64,000 nucleotides of DNA, taken from assembly GCA_050633105.1 (NCBI GenBank), contig JBOEFW010000016.1, forward strand, positions 1-64,000, read 5' to 3'. A program made the translations under genes and the position numbers. The DNA comes from Aureispira sp050633105. Its GTDB lineage: Bacteria; Bacteroidota; Bacteroidia; Chitinophagales; Saprospiraceae. The notes below the pieces were generated by a model. The model had not been told where the DNA came from. It ran no database searches and saw only the letters and a program-made list of their open reading frames with translations. This document shows positions 51,953-60,977 of the stretch, piece after piece. The first letter of the stretch is position 1. Every line of letters begins with the position of its first letter.

Positions 51953-51960
51953 CAAATTTA
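51953..51960 (-). promoter_or_regulatory. Candidate -7 box for gldJ
   Basis: TAAATTTG on the minus strand matches TAnnTTTG and lies 40 bases before ATG 51912, between porP and gldJ. No clear -33 element was found, and gldJ may also be read from the porP promoter. Confidence 0.35.
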
Positions 51961-51974
51961 GTAAAATTTTCCGC

Positions 51975-52988
51975 TTACCTAAAAATTTCTAGGCAATCGT
52001 TGTATCTATTTCGGTTGTTCTGCTTTTTGTGCCACCAATTGAACGTCAAGGCAATTTCGTGTGCACCACCAGTAGCAACATTTAACGCAGAAACCGTAAT
52101 ATCATAACTATAGGCAATTTTAAACATTCCTGTTTGGAGGCCTAGTAGAACTATAACGGCATCGGCATTACTAAAAGTATGTCGAAACCAAATTCCTCCC
52201 AAAATAATTCCATGCTGTACATACGCGCCCAAATTCAATTGGCGAAAAGCGCGCTGTTGTACAAATAAAGCAGTAGGCGACACAAAGGACTTCGATCCGC
52301 GCATTCTAGGGCGTCTCAAATTGATTTTGCTACCTGCATGTAGGCTGTAACGCATTGGCCACGTGTCCGAACCATCTAAGGTATTTGTTGTTAGTGCCAC
52401 ACGCGGTGCATTAATGTGCTGCAAAGAAAATCCAGCATAAAAGTAAGGCGTATTCAACAACAAACCTGTTCCTATATCCAGATAAGTTGTGCTGCTGTTT
52501 CCTTGTAATTCTTGACTAGTAGGACTAGGCGCTGTCGCCCCTGTAGTCAGTTGATCCAAAAATACCAACTTATTCCAATCCAAGCGTACATTTACCGCAT
52601 TGAATTCTAAGCCACCACGAATATAAAAATCTTTATCAAAACGAATGTCATAAGCGTAGAATAAGCCGACTCTATATTTTGCATGGGCCTCCTCTCCTGC
52701 TACATCTGCTTCTACTAATACTCCAAATCCACTATGAATTTTCGAAAAATATTGGCTAGCAGAAACCGCATAAGTTGAATAGGCATTTGGTATACTTGGC
52801 CATTGATTTCGATAGTTGAGTGTCACCACAGGTGCTTCGACCAATCCTGTTAAAGCAGGATTAAGCTGCAAAGGTGCCGAAAAATACTGGCTATAAACAG
52901 GATCTTGTGCCTGTAACAGACTTCCTCCACAGCACCAGCAAAGCCAACAACTCACTAGTTTCAAAATCGTCCATTGCCTCATTCGCAT
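51975..52988 (-). CDS. Type IX secretion outer-membrane protein, PorP/SprF family
   Basis: The 337-residue protein has a signal peptide (CGGSLLQAQ) followed by the PorP/SprF opening DPVYSQYFSAPLQLNPALTG, which is diagnostic. The rest is beta-rich, with alternating pattern and conserved NYRNQWPSI, YSASQYF-like and GLSLQHIN-type segments. The family forms outer-membrane barrels that link PorK/GldK rings or surface adhesins to the secretion system. Bacteroidota encode many paralogues, so a specific name is not given. It is transcribed before gldJ. Confidence 0.85.
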   Translation of the reverse strand: MRMRQWTILKLVSCWLCWCCGGSLLQAQDPVYSQYFSAPLQLNPALTGLVEAPVVTLNYRNQWPSIPNAYSTYAVSASQYFSKIHSGFGVLVEADVAGEEAHAKYRVGLFYAYDIRFDKDFYIRGGLEFNAVNVRLDWNKLVFLDQLTTGATAPSPTSQELQGNSSTTYLDIGTGLLLNTPYFYAGFSLQHINAPRVALTTNTLDGSDTWPMRYSLHAGSKINLRRPRMRGSKSFVSPTALFVQQRAFRQLNLGAYVQHGIILGGIWFRHTFSNADAVIVLLGLQTGMFKIAYSYDITVSALNVATGGAHEIALTFNWWHKKQNNRNRYNDCLEIFR

Positions 52989-53455
52989 GGTATTTCATTG
53001 GTTTTAATGCCTGCTAATTATTTTTTTGTTGTCACAAAGGTAGACAACAGGATTCAGGGAAAGCAGTGGCAGCAGGTATTTTTTCAACGCTTTTTTTAAG
53101 CACTTATTGTAATAAGAAGAAAGAAGCCGACCAAAGTAGGCAAAATTCTAGCCTAATACAACAGATTCTTTTTCAACTTCCAACGTTTCACTTTTTAGTA
53201 GCGTCATAAAGAACGATATCCCACAGGTATCTTTTTTTAGAAGAATAACAATGTCTTTTTATGTAGCAATTCTACTTGATTTTCTTTGCTGGTCATCATA
53301 GTTCATCACTATGACTTTATTTTGGGGGCGATTCTAATCCAATTAGAATCCATCTAATAAATAAAAAAGTATCACTTAGAAAACCTGTTTCTATTACCTA
53401 CTTAGACAACAGAAATAAGCTCTTTTCTGTTCTTGTCTTCTAAAAATCAAGTATA
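52989..53455. other. Intergenic region between porP and the porU remnant
   Basis: Apart from the porP -7 box at 53035-53042, nothing was recognised in this 467-base AT-rich stretch. It separates minus-strand porP-gldJ from plus-strand porU-porV. Confidence 0.35.
53035..53042 (-). promoter_or_regulatory. -7 box for porP-gldJ
   Basis: TACCTTTG on the minus strand matches the consensus and ends 46 bases before ATG 52988. No TTG is seen at the usual distance. Confidence 0.45.
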
Positions 53456-53746
53456 ATGCTTTTAGTCTCTCTTAGAAGTCTATTGTTGTGTCTAGTCCTC
53501 TCTAGTACAATCTTTGCTAAAAATAATACCGTCTCTGGGCATCCCCTCAAAACTATTGATCGAGCCATTAGTGCGGAAGATAACACAGGGTATCGAGTAA
53601 CTGATATCCATTGGGAGGACTTGGATGAATTTGGGGATAGAATTGGTAAAGGGGTTTATGTTTACAACATATTTGTCCAAACCTAAGGCGCAGAAACTTC
53701 TACCAAACAGAATAGTGCCTTCCAGAAACTGGTTATTCTAAAATAG
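53456..53746 (+). pseudogene. Collapsed second copy of porU (both ends joined, middle deleted)
   Basis: The first 20 residues, MLLVSLRSLLLCLVLSSTIF, copy the PorU signal peptide MLSVSFRILLLCLVLSSTLA. After three residues the sequence jumps to TVSGHPLKTIDRAISAEDN and DEFGDRIGKGVYVYNIFVQ, matching the last 80 residues of PorU. An in-frame TAA (53684-53686) stands where PorU has CAA. The frame then continues to QNSAFQKLVILK and TAG 53746, the same end as PorU (QSSAFQKLVILK). About 1200 codons are missing. Sequence just before the start (TCTAAAAATCAAGTA) also matches that before porU, so the duplication included upstream DNA. A 76-residue peptide could still be made and exported, but it would lack the catalytic domain. 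Confidence 0.88.
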
Positions 53747-54189
53747 AATGTGGAGCCCTATTGTTGTTCCTTGTGAGTAGCAGGGGCTTGACTTCATTCT
53801 TTTTCTTCCATTTTCATTTTTTTTACTTTTTGACATCAACACTTTGACTTTAGCTTACGTTCTTAAAAAGAGCGGGACCATTAGTGTCCTCTTATTTTTT
53901 AGAAGAATTAGCCCTTGTGTTTATGTAATAATTTTACTTAATTTTTTATTAGGATACCTTGTGACGAGCTGTAAAGAGTTGATGTTTCCTTTTTTATAAG
54001 GAAAATTATCGCTCTTGTGTAATTTTTAACAGCCTCCAACTATTTGAGCCCTATTCTTGTCGTCTAGTATACAAACCTTGCGACCAGTAAAGGCAGCATC
54101 CTATAAAGATTCTGTATCTTTATTGTCTAATTTTTGTTTATAGCGCTGTTTATAATGGCGTTACACGATCTTCTAAAAAATCAAGTACA
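53747..54189. other. Region upstream of porU
   Basis: No gene was seen. TATCTTTA at 54115-54122 resembles a -7 box 67 bases before ATG 54190, but no clear TTG lies at the proper distance. The last 20 bases are shared with the sequence upstream of the porU remnant. Confidence 0.4.
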
Positions 54190-57100
54190 ATGCTTTCAGT
54201 CTCCTTTAGAATTTTATTATTGTGTCTAGTGCTCTCTAGCACCCTAGCTGCTCAAGTGATCAATGAGTCCATTGTTCTGAATTGGGAAGAGCAGCCACGT
54301 GTTATTCCCTTACCAGGGGAAGGACAACTTACTCGCCTCGTTTTTGAGAACGCACATTACGATCCTACCCAACCTCAAATACCTATCTTTGCGCAACAGT
54401 TTGACCTCCCTACTTATGGTAACTTGCAAGCCACCTTGGTCAATCCACAATATGTGCCCTTAGCAGAGGTTTCTGATATTGATTATCCAGAAAGAAGTTC
54501 CTTGAACATAGAAACTCAAGTAACTTTCTCTCGTAGAAAGCCAATGGGTATTGTTTCTTTTATTCCCATTCGCAAAAATCCAACTACTGGGCAATATGAA
54601 AAATTAGTCCGTGCTGACTTGCAATTAAATCTTCAGGCACAAGCTTCTCCTCTTACCCGTAGTTCTAGAGCGTTCTCTACCGCTTCTAAGTTGTCCAATG
54701 GTGCTATTTACAAAATAGCCGTTACCAATACAGGCGTACAAAAAATGGATTACAACTTCCTAAAAAGTTTAGGTATTGATGTAGATAATATTAATCCTAG
54801 AAATATTCAAATTTTAGGGCAACCAGGCAAAGCTATTCCTGAATTAATGAATGTTCCTATTGTAGATGATTTATTAGAAAATCACATTGTAGTAGCAGGA
54901 GAGCAAGATGGTTCTTTTGATGCCAATGATTATATCTTATTTTATGGGGTGGGACCACAAACTTGGCAATATACGGCTACGGCCTCTTGCTCGCCTTTTA
55001 ACCACGACATTAATCCTTATACCCACGAGAGTTACTATTTCATCAAAATAGGAAATAACAATGGTTTGCGCATGAGCAACCGCCCATCTGCTGCCAATTC
55101 TACTTACAGCACCTCTAGTTATGATGCCTTAACCTACCATGAAGTAGATGAGTTGAACTTGATGGAGAAAGAATTTGCCTTGCCTCCTTCTGGTCGAGTA
55201 TGGTATGGAGAATCGTTCAAAGTCACTAGAACACGTTCTTTTAATTTTGATTTTAACAACCGCTTAGAGTCAGAACCGTTGATTATCAAATCTGACTTAG
55301 CTGTTCGTGCTTTTAGTAATGGAACAGCAAGCATGCGGGTCAACAATGTTAGTGCCCTCGCACCTGTCAATGTGGTACCAACCAACATTCAAATTTACAA
55401 CGATTACGCGACGCGCCTTACTTTTCCTTGTGTTGGCCAAGTTTACCCTGGTCAAGATATCAATGTAGAGATTACTTTAAATCATGGAAGTTCTGCCGCA
55501 GATATGTGGCTCAACTACTTGTCGGTACAAGCACGTTGTGAGTTAAAATTCCAAGGCGGGCAATTGTCCTTTCGCGATCAAAGAACAATTGGTCAAGGCG
55601 TCGCTAGTTATCAATTGAGTGGTGGTAGTAACGTTACTATTTGGGATGTAACAGACCCAAGTAATGTACGCATTCAGGACTACTCTGGCACCAACAACCT
55701 ATCGTTTGCGGTAGATGCTGCTGACTTACACGAATTTGTCGCTTTTGATGCCAGCCAATTTAATGTGCCTTTAGAAAGAGGAACAGTTGACAATCAAAAC
55801 CTACATGGCATGGTGACACCTCCCGATGCTATTTTTGTTGTACACCGTTCGATGAGAGCAGAAGCCGATCGCTTAGCGGATCATCGCCGTGCACACGACA
55901 ACATTGATGTTGATGTCATTAATGTAGATGCTATTTACAATGAATTTAGCTCAGGCAGTCCTGATGTCAGTGCTATTCGCGATTTCTGTAGAATGCTTTA
56001 CCAACGAGAAACCGCGACTAACAAGTTCACGCACATTTGCTTGTTTGGAATTGGTTCTTTTGATTACAAAGCACTAGGAGAAGGAAGAGCAGATTTACCC
56101 AGTCAGAACTTGGTACCGCTTTATCAAACGCCTCAGTCCTTACACCCCACTAGTACATATACCTCTGATGATTATTTTGCCTTATTAGATCCTAATGAGG
56201 ATATGTTCAACTTTGGTTTATTGGATATTGCTGTAGGACGCTTGCCTGTTGCAACAGAAGAAGAAGCAAAAGCAATTGTTGATAAGATCATTCGATATGA
56301 AACCAATCCTAACACGTTCAAAGATTGGAAAAATAGACTGTGTTTTGTGGCAGATGACGAAGATACCAACAAATACTTCTATCACTCTGAAGGTGCTATC
56401 CGTTTGGTAGAAGAGCGCGATACAACTTATAATGTAGAGAAAATTTATATTGACGCCTTCAAGCAGGTCAGTACTTCTGGTGGGCAGCGTTATCCTGATG
56501 CTAAGAATGCCTTATTAGATGTTCTATTCAAAGGTACTTTTGTGATCAATTACATTGGTCATGGTGGAGAAGATGGCTGGACACAAGAACGTGTTTTCAC
56601 CAGCGCAGATATCAATCAACTCAACAACCAGGATAGATTGCCTTTATTTATTACTGCTACTTGTTCTTTTGGACCACACGATGATCCTAATATTGTTTCT
56701 GCCGCAGAGTTGTTGTTGTTACACCCAACTAATGGCACAGCCTCTATTATGACTACATTAAGAGTAGTCATTGCCTCTGACAACCAACGGTTGGTGAATG
56801 AAACCGTCAAAGTTTTATTTGTACCTAAAGCAGATGGACAGATGCCAACAACAGGCGAAGTATTGCAAATGGCGAAGAACAACGCTGGTTTGCGTCCTCC
56901 TGTTAACTCTAGAAAATATGGTTTATTGGGTGACCCAACAATGAAATTGGCCTATCCTACTTATAAAGTACAAACCAACAGCATCAATAGCCGTGCAACA
57001 ACTGTTACTACTACGGATACTTTGCGAGCGCTACAACGGGTAACCATTACAGGAGAAATTGTAGATGATAATGGCAACAAAGTACCCCATTTTAATGGGA

Positions 57101-58074
57101 CTCTTTTTCCTACTGTTTTTGATAAAGCAGACCGCCTTACTACCTTGGGTAATGATGCAGGAAGCCGTGCTAGTACCTTTTATGTTCGTAAGAAGGTTAT
57201 TTTTAAAGGGCAAGCAAGTGTGAACAATGGAGACTTTAGTTTCTCTTTTGTTGTCCCTAAAGATATTAACTACACCTTTGGACCTGGTAAGATTTCTTAC
57301 TACGCCAAAGATGACCAGTTAATTGATGCAAGCGGCTATCATGATAAAATTCTAATTGGAGGTTCTACCCCCAATGCTCCTGTAGACAATGAAGGCCCTG
57401 AAGTCTTAGTCTATATGAATACAGAGGAATTTGCCAGAGGCGGAATCACCGATAATAGTCCCAATATCTTAGTCCAATTGTATGATGAGAATGGAATTAA
57501 CACGGTTGGTAATAGTATTGGACATGATTTAACCTCCAAAGTACTAGCACCTGATCAAACAGAAGAAGCCTATGTTTTGAATGACTTTTATGAGTCAAAG
57601 AAAGACGATTACACAAGGGGTTCGGCTATTTACCCGCTTAAGGATTTAAAACCTGGAGTACACACCATTAAGGTTAAGGCTTGGGATACGTATAATAACC
57701 CAGGAGAAGGAGAAACGGAGTTTATTGTCGCAGAATCAGCGGACATGGCTTTAGATCATGTACTCAATTATCCGAATCCATTTACAACAAGTACTAATTT
57801 CCAATTTGAACACAATCTCCCCTACCGAGATTTAGATATTCAGGTACAGATTTATACGGTATCAGGGCGCTTAGTTAAGACGATTGATCGAGCGATTGGG
57901 GCCGAAGATAATACAGGATATCGAGTAGCTGATCTTCACTGGGATGGTTTGGATGAGTTTGGAGATCGAATTGGCAAAGGCGTGTACATTTACAAAATTT
58001 TTGTACAGGCTCAAGGAGAAGAAAATGAAACAAAACAAAGTAGCGCGTTTCAAAAACTAGTTATTCTAAAATAA
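54190..58074 (+). CDS. porU: T9SS C-terminal signal peptidase/sortase PorU (C25 family)
   Basis: PorU cleaves the C-terminal sorting signal of T9SS cargo at the cell surface and attaches cargo to the outer membrane. The 1294-residue protein has a signal peptide ending LAAQ. A gingipain-type C25 peptidase domain lies at about 545-920 with catalytic His791 in YIGHGGEDGW and Cys825 in ATCSFGPHDDP. TSDDYFALLDPNEDMF and VGRLPVATEEEA are also typical. The C-terminus (NYPNPFTTSTNFQFEH through FQKLVILK) resembles a sorting domain that is retained. The order porU-porV, and gldJ close by, matches other Bacteroidota. A dead partial copy lies 440 bases upstream. Confidence 0.92.
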   Translation: MLSVSFRILLLCLVLSSTLAAQVINESIVLNWEEQPRVIPLPGEGQLTRLVFENAHYDPTQPQIPIFAQQFDLPTYGNLQATLVNPQYVPLAEVSDIDYPERSSLNIETQVTFSRRKPMGIVSFIPIRKNPTTGQYEKLVRADLQLNLQAQASPLTRSSRAFSTASKLSNGAIYKIAVTNTGVQKMDYNFLKSLGIDVDNINPRNIQILGQPGKAIPELMNVPIVDDLLENHIVVAGEQDGSFDANDYILFYGVGPQTWQYTATASCSPFNHDINPYTHESYYFIKIGNNNGLRMSNRPSAANSTYSTSSYDALTYHEVDELNLMEKEFALPPSGRVWYGESFKVTRTRSFNFDFNNRLESEPLIIKSDLAVRAFSNGTASMRVNNVSALAPVNVVPTNIQIYNDYATRLTFPCVGQVYPGQDINVEITLNHGSSAADMWLNYLSVQARCELKFQGGQLSFRDQRTIGQGVASYQLSGGSNVTIWDVTDPSNVRIQDYSGTNNLSFAVDAADLHEFVAFDASQFNVPLERGTVDNQNLHGMVTPPDAIFVVHRSMRAEADRLADHRRAHDNIDVDVINVDAIYNEFSSGSPDVSAIRDFCRMLYQRETATNKFTHICLFGIGSFDYKALGEGRADLPSQNLVPLYQTPQSLHPTSTYTSDDYFALLDPNEDMFNFGLLDIAVGRLPVATEEEAKAIVDKIIRYETNPNTFKDWKNRLCFVADDEDTNKYFYHSEGAIRLVEERDTTYNVEKIYIDAFKQVSTSGGQRYPDAKNALLDVLFKGTFVINYIGHGGEDGWTQERVFTSADINQLNNQDRLPLFITATCSFGPHDDPNIVSAAELLLLHPTNGTASIMTTLRVVIASDNQRLVNETVKVLFVPKADGQMPTTGEVLQMAKNNAGLRPPVNSRKYGLLGDPTMKLAYPTYKVQTNSINSRATTVTTTDTLRALQRVTITGEIVDDNGNKVPHFNGTLFPTVFDKADRLTTLGNDAGSRASTFYVRKKVIFKGQASVNNGDFSFSFVVPKDINYTFGPGKISYYAKDDQLIDASGYHDKILIGGSTPNAPVDNEGPEVLVYMNTEEFARGGITDNSPNILVQLYDENGINTVGNSIGHDLTSKVLAPDQTEEAYVLNDFYESKKDDYTRGSAIYPLKDLKPGVHTIKVKAWDTYNNPGEGETEFIVAESADMALDHVLNYPNPFTTSTNFQFEHNLPYRDLDIQVQIYTVSGRLVKTIDRAIGAEDNTGYRVADLHWDGLDEFGDRIGKGVYIYKIFVQAQGEENETKQSSAFQKLVILK

Positions 58075-58089
58075 AGAATCAAGAACTGC

Positions 58090-58135
58090 AACAACCCTAT
58101 TTATCTTATACTCTGATGGGTAGGGTTGTTATTTT
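58090..58135 (+). terminator. Possible terminator after porU
   Basis: AACAACCCTA (58090-58099) and TAGGGTTGTT (58121-58130) can pair across a 21-base loop and are followed by ATTTTG. The long loop makes this weaker than the others, so read-through to porV is possible. Confidence 0.5.
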
Positions 58136-58180
58136 GTAAATTCTGTTGGGTTAAATGAAGCTGTAATAGGGTTTTATTTG

Positions 58181-58188
58181 TACCTTTG
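58181..58188 (+). promoter_or_regulatory. Candidate -7 box for porV
   Basis: TACCTTTG matches TAnnTTTG, 157 bases before ATG 58346. No good TTG was found at the usual spacing. Confidence 0.35.
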
Positions 58189-58345
58189 GATGTTTTTTTA
58201 CCAAATGAACTATATGTAAAAACGTTTACTTCAAGGAATCTTTTACAAATGCCTTACTGAAGAACAGCTATGCCTGTCAGCATATTGCCTGTCCTACTAT
58301 CTAATAAGGCGCACACAAAACAGTATTTAAATTAATAGTTCTTAT

Positions 58346-59671
58346 ATGAAAATCACGATTCTAAGAAGCTGCTTTATTGCTCTTACAACCCTAGCTTTGC
58401 AAAGCCAAATGGTTTTTGCACAGAATACCATTGATTGTCCATTCTCTGGTGCCTCGGCAGATGGCTCCGACTGTAACAATACTATCTTAACAGCTGTACC
58501 TTTCTTACGTATTGTCCCCGATGCTCGTTTTGGGGCGATGGGTGATGTTGGGATTGCCATGCCTTCTGATCCTAACTCCATGCATTTTAATGCCTCAGGC
58601 TTATCTTTTGCAGAACGTGATCTCAGTGTGTCTATGACTTATACCCCTTGGCTGCGTGCTTTGGGTTTGAATGATGTCTTCCTAGCTTATTTATCTGGCT
58701 ACAAGCACATTGATTATTTCCAGACAATTGGAGCGAGCTTGCGTTTCTTCTCTTTAGGACAAATTCAATATACAGATGACCAAGGAAATGCCTTGCAAAC
58801 AGTCCGTCCTAATGAATTTGAATTAGCGGTTGCTTATGCTCGTAAATTAGGTAAGAATATCTCGGTAGGTTTTACTCCTAAATACATTTTCTCCAACTTA
58901 GGTAATGGCGCCGTTTCTGGTGGCCAGAACATGCGTCCTGCTCACGCCTTTGCGGCTGATTTATCCTTCTCTTACCGTCAATCTTTACAGATTGGAGAGA
59001 AGCATGAAGACCTTAAAGACAGAGACAATGCACAGTTTGCAATGGGATTAGCTTTTTCTAATATTGGTACAAAAGTTTCGTACACACAAGATGTCAATCG
59101 CGACTATTTACCTGCCAACTTAGGTCTAGGGTTCTCTTTTGAGTATCAATTTGATAAACACAACTCCTTAACCCTTGGTCTAGATATCAATAAGTTATTG
59201 GTTCCTACACCTGTTCGTCAATTACAATATGATGATAACGGAGATGTAATTGTAGATGCTAATAACAAACCTATTCCTAACCCTGAGTATGACAACGAAA
59301 ATGGTGACGGTACAGGTGATGGGGAAGCAGATTACAAACAACAATCTGTTCCTGCTTCTATTTTCTCTTCTTTTGTAGATGCACCAGGTGGATTTGGTGA
59401 AGAAATGTCAGAATTGATGTGGTCGGTAGGATTAGAATATTGGTACAACAAACAATTTGCAGTACGTGTAGGCCACTACAATGAGCACAAATTTAAAGGT
59501 AATCGTAAGTTCTTTACTGTAGGTTTAGGCATTCGTTATAAAATTTTCAACATCAATTTTTCTTACCTTATTCCCTCTCAGGCAGGACAGCGTAATCCAT
59601 TGGATAATACGTTGCGTTTTTCTATCTTATTTGATTTTGGTAAAGCACCTGTCAAAGGCAGAGGCGCTTAG
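58346..59671 (+). CDS. porV: T9SS outer-membrane shuttle protein PorV (LptO)
   Basis: The 441-residue protein has a signal peptide ending MVFAQ and a FadL-like outer-membrane barrel. Characteristic segments are LRIVPDARFGAMGDVGIAMPSD, MHFNASGLSFAERDLSVSMTYTPWLR, MGLAFSNIGTKVSYT, SVGLEYWYNKQFAVRVGHYNE and the end LRFSILFDFGK. PorV carries cargo from the SprA/Sov translocon to PorU. It follows porU by 271 bases on the same strand. An acidic insert at about 300-330 (YDNENGDGTGDGEADY) is likely a surface loop. Confidence 0.92.
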   Translation: MKITILRSCFIALTTLALQSQMVFAQNTIDCPFSGASADGSDCNNTILTAVPFLRIVPDARFGAMGDVGIAMPSDPNSMHFNASGLSFAERDLSVSMTYTPWLRALGLNDVFLAYLSGYKHIDYFQTIGASLRFFSLGQIQYTDDQGNALQTVRPNEFELAVAYARKLGKNISVGFTPKYIFSNLGNGAVSGGQNMRPAHAFAADLSFSYRQSLQIGEKHEDLKDRDNAQFAMGLAFSNIGTKVSYTQDVNRDYLPANLGLGFSFEYQFDKHNSLTLGLDINKLLVPTPVRQLQYDDNGDVIVDANNKPIPNPEYDNENGDGTGDGEADYKQQSVPASIFSSFVDAPGGFGEEMSELMWSVGLEYWYNKQFAVRVGHYNEHKFKGNRKFFTVGLGIRYKIFNINFSYLIPSQAGQRNPLDNTLRFSILFDFGKAPVKGRGA

Positions 59672-59685
59672 GAAGAATTCTTTTC

Positions 59686-59724
59686 AAAAAAAGCCACCAA
59701 GACAATGTCTTGGTGGCTTTTTTT
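59686..59724 (+). terminator. Terminator of porV
   Basis: AAGCCACCAAGACA (59691-59704) and TGTCTTGGTGGCTT (59706-59719) form a perfect stem, with A runs before and T runs after. Confidence 0.88.
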
Positions 59725-59842
59725 GTTCTAGTAGTTTCATAAGAGAAGGAAGGCTCTCCAAAACGCAAAAAAGTACCTTACAAATCTTATATTTAATCTC
59801 CTAAAGCTTCTATTTTTTGTAAACCAATACGCCTTCTTAGCA

Positions 59843-60922
59843 ATGGAAAATATCTTTGGCTTTCTTGCCCCTGTCTTTATTTACGCGATCATTTTTGTAT
59901 TAAACGCTGTGTTGCCAGGGCGTTGGGTCACGGGCTATGCCACCAAAGAAGGGACTGACGAAAAGTTGCGGTATCGCCTCAATGGTTTTCTAACCTTAGT
60001 CGTTTCTGTTGCACTCTGGGGCTTTTTGGGGTATTTCAATTTTATGCATTGGGATCTTTTGTATACCATTCGCTGGCAAGCCTTAGCTGGAGCTTGTGTC
60101 TTTGGCTTATTGTTTTCTTGGATTGTTGTTGTTCGTTACCCTGCGGTCAGGCAATCCTTTGCCGTGGATTTTTTCTTAGGTAGAGCAGAGAACTTACAAC
60201 TTTGGGGGGGACGCATTGATGCCAAAATGTGGTTGTATTTGATTGGAGCCATTTTATTAGAATTAAATATTCTCAGTTTTACAGCGCATCATTATTTGCT
60301 CTATGGCGCAGAAAGTTCGCCTGGTATTTTCTTATCCGCTGCCTTATTAACCTACTTCGTTTGTGATTACTTGACCTTTGAGGAAGTCCACTTATATACT
60401 TATGACTTGTTTGCAGAGCGAGTAGGCTTCAAACTAGGTTGGGGTTGTATTATGTTTTATCCCTTCTTTTATACCATTCCTTTGTGGTCAACCGTCCATT
60501 TGTCCAATTCAGAGATGCCTTCTTGGCTCTTGGTCTTGGCTGGCTTAGTTTTCTTAGGAGGTTGGAGTATGGCGAGGGGAGCCAACATGCAGAAGTATTT
60601 CTTTAAGAAAGATCCCAATTATGTCTTTCTAGGGATTACTCCCGAATCGATTACCGATGGAAAACGCACCTTATTGGTCAATGGCTTTTGGGGTTGGAGT
60701 AGACACATCAACTATTTGGGAGAAATAGGAATGGCAACAGGTATTGTCTTGGCGACTGGACATCCAACAATGATTTGGCCTTGGTTTTACCCTTTGTATT
60801 ATGTTTTATTATTGTTTCCTAGACAAATGGACGATGACAAACGTTGCGCCTTAAAATATGGCCAACTTTGGGAAGAGTATTTGAAGAAGGTCCCTTATAA
60901 AATTATTCCTAAGATTTATTAG
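59843..60922 (+). CDS. ERG4/ERG24-family (sterol reductase-like) membrane protein
   Basis: The 359-residue protein has eight or more hydrophobic segments. Its C-terminal third carries the sterol reductase signature. GFWGWSRHINYLGEI (about 288-302) corresponds to the GWWGxxRHxNYxGD motif of eukaryotic delta-14 and delta-7 sterol reductases. It then ends RQMDDDKRCALKYGQLWEEY and VPYKIIPKIY, matching the HR-xxDDxxCxxKYGxxWxxYCxxVPYxIxPxIY end of the family. Other blocks such as FFLGRAENLQLWGGRIDAKMW are also in place. The family reduces sterol double bonds with NADPH in membranes. Whether this bacterium makes or imports sterols is not shown here, and an isoprenoid substrate is possible. It converges on the SDR gene. 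Confidence 0.82.
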   Translation: MENIFGFLAPVFIYAIIFVLNAVLPGRWVTGYATKEGTDEKLRYRLNGFLTLVVSVALWGFLGYFNFMHWDLLYTIRWQALAGACVFGLLFSWIVVVRYPAVRQSFAVDFFLGRAENLQLWGGRIDAKMWLYLIGAILLELNILSFTAHHYLLYGAESSPGIFLSAALLTYFVCDYLTFEEVHLYTYDLFAERVGFKLGWGCIMFYPFFYTIPLWSTVHLSNSEMPSWLLVLAGLVFLGGWSMARGANMQKYFFKKDPNYVFLGITPESITDGKRTLLVNGFWGWSRHINYLGEIGMATGIVLATGHPTMIWPWFYPLYYVLLLFPRQMDDDKRCALKYGQLWEEYLKKVPYKIIPKIY

Positions 60923-60932
60923 ACGCTTTTTC

Positions 60933-60974
60933 TACCCTTGTGGTTAGGCCTAGTCGAGCCTAACCACAAGGGTA
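60933..60974. terminator. Bidirectional terminator
   Basis: TACCCTTGTGGTTAGGC (60933-60949) and GCCTAACCACAAGGGTA (60958-60974) form a perfect 17-bp stem with an 8-base loop. It lies between the converging sterol reductase-like and SDR genes and ends 3 bases from the SDR stop. Confidence 0.85.
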
Positions 60975-60977
60975 TTT

